NCBI GenBank assembly: GCA_902651635.1
Contig: CACRSC010000042.1
Span: 1-42,949 of the forward strand
Direction of reading: 5' to 3'
Length of the DNA stretch: 42,949 nucleotides
DNA from: Mastigamoeba balamuthi
Lineage: Eukaryota > Evosea > Mastigamoebida > Mastigamoebidae
The notes beneath the pieces are model-generated. The model did no database searches, was not told the origin of the DNA, and worked only from the letters and a program-made list of their open reading frames with translations. Shown here in pieces: positions 12,701 through 22,963 of the stretch. The position numbers and the translations under genes were made by a program. How positions within the stretch are numbered: position 1 is the stretch's first letter; each line of letters starts with the position of its first letter.

Positions 12701-14382
12701 GGGTAAGCGGCGCTTAAGGTTCTCATTTGATGAATTCCTCAGGTGATGCGTTCATGCTAGCGTTTCAGTCTCCTAAGGATGCCCTGATGTTCTGCCAGGA
12801 GGCACAGCACATGTTGCTTGGGGCCAAATGGGACCAGTTGATTCTCACTCAAGAGTGTTGCGCAGAGGTGTTTACTGATGGTTCCCTGTCATTTCGAGGT
12901 GTCCGGGTGCGAATGGGAGTTCATTTTGGAGAGGTGGATGCCGAGTCTAATGGTACCGCTGTGGACTATTTTGGTCCGACAGTGAACAAGGCAGCACGCA
13001 TTGCAGCTCTGGCACAAGGGGGCCAGCTCTTCGTCAGCAACTCCGCACGAAAGGAAATCGAGAGAACGCTGCTTCCAGAGGAAGCTGGAAAGCTAAGCTG
13101 TGTTCTGACTCTTCAAACTGTGGGATCCTTCAAGCTCAAGGGTATTGCCGAGGAAGAGTTTATCAGTGAAGCTGTTCTTCATGGTCTGAACAGGTTCTTC
13201 GAGCGAACTGCACAGTCAGCTACTGCAGAGAACATCGCAAGCATTATTGCCGAAAAGGCACAGCCTTTATGCGAGGCAGATATGCAGGACATACTGTCTG
13301 AGTTCTCCACACATGACAGGAAGAGACCTTCATGGGCGATCAATCCTTCTGAGGTCACAATATCCAAGATTCAAATCGGAAGAGGGAACTTCGGGTCAGT
13401 GTTCAAGGGGTAAGCATTTTCTGCTTGTGTTTTCTCTGACACACCAGATGAGCAGAGAGTATAAGGGAGAGACTGTCGCAGTGAAACGGTTCTTTCAGCA
13501 GAAGGTGGACCAGGCAACAATGGCAGAGCTACAGAGGCAGATCAAGGAGATAACCCTGCTCTCGAGTCTTCGTCATCCTTCCATTGTCCTATTCGTGAGT
13601 AGTTCAATTCTTTATTTCGTTTCCTTCTAATGGTGCGACAGATGGGTGCATCAATCGATCCCCACAACATGTTCATGTATGCCAATTACTTGCAATAATC
13701 ATCTGAAAGATATATCAGTGTAACGGAATGGATGGAAGGAGGAAGCCTTAAAGCTATCATCGAAGACAAACCTGTTGAGTTCCCAAAGGCGATATCCGTC
13801 CTGGTGTCAGTGTGCCGCGGAATGATGTTAGTATAGTGTATGCAATGTCTGTCCACACTGACAAAAGGGCATAGATATATACACGCATCGGGGCTGATAC
13901 ACCGCGATCTCAAAGCCGCAAATATCCTCGTCAACGCCAAGTGGGACGTCAAGATTACAGGCACGATCTCCAGTGAACTTTTCTTTCTATTCGTATTAGT
14001 GTGTTTCTGGCAGTGACAAATCGAACACACAGATTTCGGGTTGTCGGCGATTAAGAACGCGAACAAGACGATGACGGTGTGTGGGACCGTGGCGTGGATG
14101 TCGCCAGAGATCCTGGAGAAGGGCCACTTCTCGGAGAAGAGCGACGTGTATGCGTTCGGGATGGTGATGTACGAGATCATGACCCGCCACAACCCCTTCA
14201 ACGGAATTCCTATCATGTCCCTGGTTTCCCACATCATCACTGGCCAGAGGCCTCCACTTCCAGAGCTTCGCAAAGGCTACAGCGCCGACTACGTCGCCAC
14301 CATGAATCAGACGTGGCTGCAACTTCCAGAGGACAGACCCACGTTCAGTCAAATTGGAAGCTCGCTGGACCAGATGGAATAG
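6766..14382 (+). CDS. Receptor gene 1: LamG/Cys-repeat receptor with kinase - cyclase - kinase tail (3' part, disrupted)
   Basis: Exons are 6766-6949, 7007-8749, 8801-11614, 11745-11911, 11964-12132, 12176-12350, 12396-12465, 12516-12702, 12743-13409, 13456-13594, 13642-13676, 13719-13826, 13875-13960 and 14033-14382, all in frame. The ectodomain has the end of LamG 1, 8 Asp/Cys repeats, PSI-like module, LamG 2 (about 8060-8740), 4 repeats, PSI-like module, LamG 3 (9375-10040), 9 repeats and two PSI-like modules. One membrane helix (about 11266-11340) is followed by RRRQR. Kinase 1 has GQGSFGVVYK, VAAKVF, HRDLKSSN and DFGLT; the cyclase has FTDIQGST and DYFGPTVNKAAR; kinase 2 has GRGNFGSVFKG, VAVKRF, HRDLKAAN and DFGLS. 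Unlike copies 2 and 3, its frame runs correctly from helix into kinase 1. The upstream transposon separates it from its start codon. Confidence 0.9.
11266..11340 (+). other. Single transmembrane helix of receptor gene 1
   Basis: A Gly/Ala/Val-rich hydrophobic run (VIGGAVGGGGAALLVVAGAA) is followed by the stop-transfer cluster VRRRQR. It divides the extracellular Cys-rich part from the cytoplasmic kinases. The same segment is at about 19690-19764 in copy 2 and 28068-28142 in copy 3. Confidence 0.9.
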
Positions 14383-14604
14383 AACAACACACATCACTGA
14401 CATATCACCAGCTCACGATTCAACTGAAAGGATATTATGAGGCGGGATCAGTATTTCGCATCTTTCGGATTTCTTTGTTCGTGACTGTGTGAGAAAGCCC
14501 TTGCTGCTTTTCGGAGCAAATCAAACAGCACAATTGCGGACACCCGAGCTCGCCAAAAATAGCGACCGGCACGGCAAAACTGGCTGCGAGCACCCAGACC
14601 AAAA
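14383..14604 (+). promoter_or_regulatory. Intergenic promoter region of receptor gene 2
   Basis: Only 222 bp separate the stop of gene 1 from the start of gene 2. CAAAAATAG lies at 14554-14562, about 50 bp before the start codon. The same 9-mer lies at 22917-22925, about 47 bp before the start of gene 3. I take it as a candidate core promoter element. Confidence 0.45.
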
Positions 14605-17600
14605 ATGCACCCGCGCCTGAACGTACTTATCTCTCTCGCTGCTCTTGTTTCGGCGCAGCCGGCGGGCCCAATCCTGCACTGGGCGTTCGACGGGTCCAAC
14701 TCGACCACCGGCCTCGCGGACTCTTCGGGCAACGGTCTCGCCGCCACCGTCGCGGGCACCTTCAGCGGGAACATCTCTTGGGTGCCCGGCATCATCGGCT
14801 CGCGCGCGCTCCAGCTGCGGCCCTCGTGGACCGCGAAGAATGGGGAGATGTCGCAGGGCATTGGGTGCCCTTACCTCGTCTCGCCGATTCTGCGGAGGAA
14901 AGGCATTCAAGGAATGGCGCCGTTCACTCTGTCGCTGTGGGCCAAGCCTGTGCTGCCCGTCTCCTTCGTAAGTGGCATGGGCGCGTGGCTCGCCGTGATA
15001 GGAATGTATACGTACTCGTACTTCGCCAACACGCCGTTCATGTGGGAGGTCATGACCACGCAGCAACTCAAGGTCGGCGCGTACAGCGGATCGTACTCAT
15101 TTCCCAGCTTCCGGGAGGTCGCGGGCGAGTGGATGCACCTTGTGACCACGTACGACGGGAACATGGGTGGTGCGCAAGTGTCGACGTACATCAACGGGGC
15201 CATTGTGGACGTGCATGTTTCCCTGCTGACACCTGGTGATGCCGCAAAGCTGTGGATCGGGTACGGGACGGACTCGCAGCTGTGTTACAGCGGCCTCATC
15301 GACGACCTGCGCCTGTACAACCGCCAGCTGTCGCCCCAGGAGATCTACGACTTGTGGAGGGGGCAATGCAACCAGTCAGGTTTGTTCGACCTGCCTCCTT
15401 TGAACGCGCGCATTAACAAGTGATTCAATCCAGGACTGTATATCCCGCGAGGCTCCAAAGGAGGTCAGTGCAGCAGCTTTCGCTGTCCCGCTGGCACGGC
15501 AGACAACGATTCGGACTCATCGACACCCTGCGTGATGTGCTTCGCTGGGCAATACTCTGCACCTGGGTCATCCACGTGCGCAGACTGCCAGCAGGGGTAC
15601 ACAGACGACGACTCGGACCCTTCAACGCCCTGCGTGCACTGTGGCCCGGGTCATTACATGCCCACGCTCACTGCGAGCGTCGGACCGTGCACAGCATTCG
15701 TGTGCCCTGCAGGCTGGACAGACGGTGACTCCGACTCGAGCACGCCTTGTGTGCAGTGCAGCGCAGGGACGTATGTTCCGATAGGATCCACAGGGTCGTG
15801 CTCGTCGCACGCGTGTCCAGCGGGATTTGCAGACAACGACTCGGATCCCACGACGCCATGCACAGACGTGTGCGCCCTCATCGACACACCGGCCTCGTGC
15901 AACGCGTCAGCCAGCGGGTGCGGGTGGTGCTTCACGGTCTGCTCCAAGCTGTCCCCGCTGTGCAACCCCGGTTGCCCTGCCGGAACAACGGGCACCGGGT
16001 TCAACTCGACAACGCCCTGCGTGCCCTGTGGCCCGGGGACGTATGTTCCGGCGGGATCTGTTGGGCCTTGCCAGGCGTTCGCATGCCCGGCAGGGACCAC
16101 GGACAACGACTCGGACGCGTCGACGGCGTGCGAGCAGTGCCCGGCTGGGCACTGGACGGCAGCCAACACAACAGGAGAATGCACCGAGTGCGCAGCGGGG
16201 ACGACAGACGACGACCACAACGCGTCGACAGAGTGTGTGCGGTGTGGTGCTGGCCTGTATGTTCCGAAAGGCTCTTCCGGGGCCTGTGTGCTGTTCGAGT
16301 GTGCACTGGGGTTTGCGGACAACGACTCCGATCCGACGACAGAGTGCGTGTCAGTGTGCACGCTCCTCACCGTTCCGGTGGAGTGCTACGATTCAGTGTA
16401 TGGGTGCGACTGGTGCGGAGATCACTGCGCAGTTGATGGAGGGTGCTCGACCCAGCGGGTGAACACACCTGCGCCAACAGCGCAAGGGCTGGTGCTGCAC
16501 TGGACGTTCGAGGGGGACACAGAGCTGGAGAGGCTCTCGGATGAGTCTGGGAACGGCATGAATGCAGTGCTGCACAACTCGTCTCGCGTCATGTGGACCA
16601 CTGGTATCGTCGGTAAAACAGCCATGCGACTAGCACCGGTGTACACAGTCCAGCCGTACACACTGCAGACTGTACAAGGGCCTGAGTGTCCCTTCGTAAC
16701 GTCACCTACTCTGGGCGCAATGGGAATCGGTGGCACAAGACTCAGCCACACGGTGGCGATGTGGCTTCTTCTGTCACCATCGTTCTCAGAGTACACGGGT
16801 ATGTGGCCAAGCCTTCTCGGATCGGCCCCGGGAGAAACCCCATCAGGACTAGGATTCGACCTCAGAAGATGGTACGTCGAGATCACCCAGGGAACAACAG
16901 CCATCAGTTCGTACGTTTATGTATCCGGAGGGTGGATCCACATCGCGGTCTCCTATGACGGGACAAACGCTCTTCTCTATCTTAACGGGAAGCAATCGCT
17001 CAGTCAGCCACTCTCCGCCCTCGACCTCGGGAACAACACAGTGCTGACTCTGGGCTACGATATCACTCTGTCAAACTTGTGCTTCCAAGGACAGTATGAT
17101 GATGTGCGACTCTACAACCGCACTCTCACTGCTACAGAGATCGCCAACATCTGGAGAAGCTACTGCCCCTCAGCAGGTCTGAAATTCCATCGACAATTTC
17201 TCTCGACTGAATCCTTCCCTTGCAGGGTTTTACATGGCTGCAGGGAACAGCCCAAATTTCTGCGGGTTGTTCGCCTGCGCTGCAGGCAAAGTCGACGATG
17301 ACGCAGACATATCGACTCCTTGCGTGTCGTGCCTTGCCGGTCAGTTTTCGAACAAGGGGACAGCGTTTCAGTGCGCCGACTGCCCGCGCGGCACCTCGGA
17401 TGCTGATTCTGACCCTTCGACCCCGTGCGTCCAGTGCGGTCCTGGGCACTTCATTCCGCCGAGCTCATCAGATAACGAGCGGTTCTCCGGTCCGTGCAGC
17501 CAGTTCAACTGTCCCGCAGGAACTGTGGACAACGACTCAAACTGGATGACTCCATGCGATCCGTGTGAACCTGGAGTGTACGTCCCCAGCGGGTCGTATG

Positions 17601-20600
17601 GCGACTGCTCCTCCTTCTTGTGTCCGGATGGGTTTGCGGATCATGACTATGATCCCTCGACACCCTGCATAGCAGCGTGTCTTATGAACGACGAAGAGCA
17701 TTATTGCAACCGCTCGCAGTATGGGTGCGAGTGGTGTGGAAACTACTGCACTTTCACAGGGAAATGCGGTGTTGTGCTTTCTGGGCTCGCCACCACCGAT
17801 GGACTTGTTCTGTATTGGCCGTTCGAAGGTTCAAATCTGACCCAGAGGCTCTCGGATCATTCAGGGAATGGCTACAATGCTGCAATTCTGGATTACCCTC
17901 AAGGAATAACGTGGAGTAGGGGCAAAGTCGGGGATTATTCAATCAACTTCACTCAGGTCTGGAGCGTCGATTCGTGGGGGTGGCTCACCCAAGCTTCTAC
18001 GTGTCCGAGCCTGATTTCCGCATCCCTAGATCAGTCGGGCATCTCCATGAACTCGCCGTTCGCGCTCACAATGTGGCTCAGACCTCATATGTCATGGGAC
18101 AGCTCATCCGAGTGGCTTGTTTACTTGGGACCATCCCAGTCCAATGGTGCTCTCTGGGTTCCAATTGTTCGAGGAACTTTGTATGTCGAACCTTACAACG
18201 GAGATTCCATAACAACGGTGATGGCAAACCTCACGTGGACGCACCTCACCATGTCCTACGATGGAACAGACATGTCAGTCTTCATAAACGGAGTTCTGGC
18301 CAAGAAGAACAGCATGGTCCTCAACCTGTACCTTCAGTCGACCCTCTATCTCAGTCGCTCTCTCAGTTCTTACGGTCTCTGCTACATGGGACTCGTTGAT
18401 GACCTGCGCGTATACAATCGCGCCCTGTCCGAGAGCGAGGTCTACGGCATCTTCCACGTGTTCTGTGGGCCGGGACACTATGTTCCAACCATCGGAGCCC
18501 TGACCGATTGCGGTGCCATGGCGTGCCCTGCTGGGACCGTCGATCTAGATGCCGACAGCAGCACTCCGTGCTTCCAGTGCCAAGCCGGATATTACACACC
18601 TGTTGCTACTGTTGGCATCTGCAGGGAATGCCCCTTTGGATGGACGGACGCAGACTCCGACCCGGCAACGCCATGCTTGCTCTGTGGGCCTGGCCATTAT
18701 CTCGCTTCCATCGCGTCTGTCGGAAACTGTTCACTCTTCGCCTGCGAGAGGGGAACGCAGGACACAGACAGGGACGCACTAACGCCATGCACTGTGTGCG
18801 GACCTGGCCACTATTCCGGATTTGCGTCGTCGGGCCCGTGCAGCACCTCACTGTGCCCTGCAGGAACCTCCGACGATGATTCAGATCCTGCGACTCCTTG
18901 CGTGTGGTGCGGGACTGGACACTACTCGCCAGAGGGGTCCATTGGAGCATGTGGATTATTCGAGTGCCCATCTGGGTCGACCGACAATGATTCCGATCCC
19001 TCGACTCCATGCGTCTTCTGCGGGCCTGGTCACTACGTCGGCGCCTTGGCCCATAGCACCTGCGAGATGTTGCAGTGCGCAGACGGTACAACTGATGACG
19101 ATTCCCTGCCAACAACACCATGCGTTCCGTGCGAGGCTGGAACAGGGGTGCCCAGTGGTTCATACGGTCTCTGCTCAAACTTCGACTGCCCGTCCGGGTG
19201 GACAGACGTTGATGGAAATTCCTCTACTCCGTGCGTCAAGTGCTATGTAGGGACGTTCACCCCAGAGCACACAATCGGGGCGTGTTATCTGCTCGCATGC
19301 CCTGAAGGGTGGACAGACAACGACTCCGATGCCTCAACGCCCTGCATGCAATGCGGCGCAGGCACGTACGTTCCCGAGTTGTCATGGGGCCCATGCGACT
19401 ACTACACGTGCTATGAGGGATACGTGGACCAGGATTCCAACTCGTCAACTCCATGTGTGTCTCTGTGCTCGAGGTTGACATCAGAAAGCAAGTGCAACGC
19501 GTCGTTGTTCGGGTGCGACTGGTGTGGCAAGTATTGCGCCATCAAGGCGCAGTGCAGCTGCGGCCAGGTGACGGACGAGCAGACGTGCGTGGTGTCGACC
19601 AACTGCACGTGGTGCCCCGCGCAGGCGGCGTGCTACGCGGGGGCGTGCCCGGCGGTGGGGGGCGCGGAGAGGGCCAAGGACAACTCGGCGGTGATCGGGG
19701 GAGCGGTGGGTGGCGGAGGGGCGGCGCTGCTGGTGGTGGCGGGAGCGGCGCTGGCGGCGTGGGTGCGGAGGCGGCAGCGGGCTGCAGTACCACGACGAGG
19801 TGAGCGCGGAGGAGATCGCGATGGGGGAGGTGATCGGGCAGGGGAGCTTCGGGGTTGTGTACAAGGCGACGTGGCGCAACACAGAGGTGGCGGCCAAGGT
19901 GTTCAGCATCGAGGCGCTGCTGGCGTCGGACATCGCGCAGTTCGAGAAGGAGGTGGACGTGATGCGGGCGCTCAGGCACCCCAACATCCTGCTGTTCATG
20001 TGCCACGCCAAGAACGACACCAACTTCATCATCGTCACCGGTGCGCTGGCTGCTCCCTGTCCGTCTCTCTGGCACAGCAGCGAGTGGTCTATCTGTTCGT
20101 GTTGTGTTCCCAACAGCTTCTGAACCGTGACGCGTCCTTCCACAACTGACGAATGTGGTCTTGGGCAGAGTACATGCCGACGGGGAGCCTGATGGAGCTG
20201 CTGGGGAACGACAGCGTGGTGGTGCCGCTGAAGCTGAAGCTGTCGATCCTGCTGGACATCGCGAGGGGGATGGCGTACCTGCACCAGAACGACCCCCCCA
20301 TCCTGCACCGAGACCTCAAGAGCAGCAACATCCTCGTGCGCCGTTCACGTCGCCACCCCTCACATCCTCTGACGATCGCGTGGAACAGCTCGACTCGAAC
20401 CTGCAGGCCAAGGTCAGCGACTTTGGTCTGACCTTGTTCTCTCGAGGGCCACGCGGGTCTGGCTCCGGTTCGAAGAAGACAGCGGCTGTCATCGGGACCA
20501 TTCTGTGGACCGCGCCAGAGGTTCTGAAAGGCGGGGAGTGCACGACGAAGAGCGATGTTTACTGTATGTGACAAATACACACCACGCAGCAACTGACTTC

Positions 20601-22820
20601 GTCGCTCGCAGCATTCGGGATCATCGGGTGGGAGATCATGACGAGGAAGATCCCATACGAGGAGTGCAATCCACACACGGTTGCCATGCAGGTCATGAAC
20701 AACGGGCTGAGACCTGTGCTGGAGAACATGCAGATTCCTCAACCTATCGTGGATCTCATCACCGATTGCTGGGCTACTTCTACTGAGTAGGAATCACTGT
20801 TCTCTTCTTTGTGGTAACCTGTCTCTCGCAGGTCCAGACCCGAGTTCAACGCCATAAACACAAGCATATCTTCGCTGAGCACTGTCTTGGAGGCTGAAAT
20901 TGTGAGCCCATAACATTTAGTCTTGCCCTCCATCACCAACCATTCCCCCAAGAAATCCGAGGAGATGAGCCGAGCAAAGGCGCCGTCTGGAAGTGTGGCA
21001 CTGGTATTCACGGACATTCAGGGTTCTACGTCACTGTGGGAGTGGAACCCTTCAGTTATGAAGGCAACGCTGAAGCTGCACAATGACATCATCAGAGCCT
21101 GCGTTCGCAACCACAAGGGATATGAGGTCAAAACGGAGGGTATGCCATTCTCCCACTTCCGTATTGGTTAACACTCCACCTCAGGCGACGCCTTCATGCT
21201 GGCATTCCAGTCGCCCATAGACGCACTTCTGTTCTGCCAGGAGGCGCAGCACAATTTGCTGGGCGCCATGTGGGACCCGCAGATTCTCGCTCGGGAATGC
21301 TGTTCAGAAGTGTTCAACGGCAACTCGCTGTCGTTCCGGGGTGTTCGAGTGCGGATGGGAATCCACTTCGGAGAGGTGGATGCAGAAACGAATGGAGGAA
21401 CGGTGGACTACTTCGGACCCACAGTGAACAAGGCAGCCCGCGTCGCAGCTCTCGCACAGGGCGGCCAAGTGTTCCTCAGTACAATGGCTCGAAACGAGAT
21501 TGAGAGGCAGCTCACGCCCGAGGACGCCGCAAAGCTCAGCTGCTCGCTGACTCTGAAGGTCATCGGGTCGTACAAGCTCAAGGGCATCTCGGATGAGGAG
21601 GTCATCAGCGAGGCGGTCCTCTGCGACCTTAACAGATCGTTTGACAGTGTAAACAGATCAGTGACATCCGACAACATCGTCAACATTGTCGACCAGCCAC
21701 AGGCAGTGTGTGAGGCCGACGTGAAGGACATGATCTCGCAGATATCAGCGCAGGACAAGCAGAGGCCCGCGTGGGCGATTAACTCCTCAGAGGTCATCAT
21801 CTCCAAGGTCCAGATCGGCAGAGGAAACTACGGCACAGTGTTCAAGGGGTGAGCGAGCCCAGCATTGCATTGAAATCTGAATGTCCCCCAGGGAGTACAA
21901 GGGAGAGACTGTCGCAGTGAAGAAATTCTTCCAGCAGAAGGTGGATCAGGCAACAATGGCGGAGCTGCAGAGACAACTGAAGGAGATATCGCTCCTCTCA
22001 AGTCTTCGCCACCCTTCGATAGTTCTCTTTGTGAGAATTCATTCAGTATTCAACATCTTCGCTTATCACAGTCGCAGATGGGGGCTTCGATTGATCCGCA
22101 GAACATGTTCATGTGCGAACTGACTCCTTGATCTTGCCCTCATCTCTAATAACATTCTTGCAGTGTTACAGAGTGGATGGACGGTGGGAGCCTCAGGGCA
22201 ATAATCGATGACAAATTCGTCGACTTCCCAAAGGCAGTCTCGATCCTGTCGTCCGTGTCTAGGGGAATGATGTTCGCACACATTTCTACATCTTCTTTCT
22301 TAATCGAAGTACCAGCTACATACATGCGTCGAGAATCATACACCGTGATCTCAAGGCTGCCAACATCCTCGTCAACGCCAAGTGGGACGTCAAGATCACA
22401 GGCACGTACTCCCACACACTTGTCATCCGGTTTAGCTCATTCTTACATTGGCCCAACAACGAACTCGTAGACTTTGGGCTGTCGGCGATCAAGAACGCGA
22501 ACAAGACGATGACAGTGTGTGGGACCGTGGCGTGGATGTCGCCGGAGATCCTGGAGAAGGGCCACTTCTCGGAGAAGAGCGACGTGTATGCGTTCGGGAT
22601 GGTGATGTACGAGATCATGACCCGCCACAACCCCTTCAACGACGTCCCCGTCATGTCCCTCGTGTCGCTCATCATCAACGGCGAGAGGCCTCCTGTCCCC
22701 GACAACCGCAAGGGCTACACGGCCAACTTCGTCGCCACCATGAAGCAGACGTGGCAGCAGAATCCAGAGCAGAGGCCGTCATTCAACGATATCGGCTCCG
22801 CTCTCAGTGTAATGGCTTAG
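14605..22820 (+). CDS. Receptor gene 2: LamG/Cys-repeat receptor with kinase - cyclase - kinase tail, frameshifted after the membrane helix
   Basis: Starts with the signal peptide MHPRLNVLISLAALVSAQP. Exons: 14605-15379, 15434-17176, 17226-20040, 20169-20335, 20389-20563, 20612-20786, 20832-20901, 20953-21139, 21185-21848, 21892-22030, 22078-22112, 22164-22271, 22316-22401 and 22471-22820. LamG domains are at about 14665-15360, 16470-17165 and 17800-18465, separated by 8, 4 and 9 Asp/Cys repeats. Kinase 1 (19811-20870), cyclase (20985-21700) and kinase 2 (21800-22810) keep all catalytic motifs. Exon 3 is 2815 nt, one more than copy 1. The extra base is in GGG at 19779-19781, so translation leaves the kinase frame after RRRQR and stops about 120 codons later if unspliced. 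Without that base the protein would be 2495 residues. It may be a recent lesion, an assembly error or recoding. Confidence 0.9.
19494..20732 (+). repeat. Near-identical 1.24 kb block shared by receptor genes 2 and 3 (copy in gene 2)
   Basis: Matches 27871-29108 with a single base difference that I could find (GCG versus GTG within the codons before GEVIGQG). The match includes the introns and the extra G. Flanking sequence is clearly diverged on both sides, so the block looks like a conversion tract. Confidence 0.85.
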
Positions 22821-22963
22821 GAACTGTGTTCCATCAACACAAATCCGTTGATCATTGGCATAGGTTGAGTTGCCCTGCCTCGAATGGATAATGACTTGTT
22901 TTGGAAATGCTGGTGACAAAAATAGACTGCAGATTTAGAAAGCAGGGCTTAGCTCGCACACCA
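22821..22963 (+). promoter_or_regulatory. Intergenic promoter region of receptor gene 3
   Basis: 143 bp between the stop of gene 2 and the start of gene 3. CAAAAATAG at 22917-22925 is the same motif, at nearly the same distance from the start codon, as in the gene 2 promoter. Confidence 0.45.

Noticed and set aside
19782-19850. An intron that would remove the extra G in genes 2 and 3 (a GTGAGC donor lies just downstream)
   Set aside because: Any intron from that donor would delete the start of the kinase Gly-rich loop, and copy 1 reads straight through the same GTGAGC as coding sequence.
19782-20149. The out-of-frame Arg/Gly-rich extension of exon 3 in genes 2 and 3 as a genuine domain
   Set aside because: It is the kinase 1 sequence read one base off. 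The kinase frame carries the conserved motifs and the extension has none.
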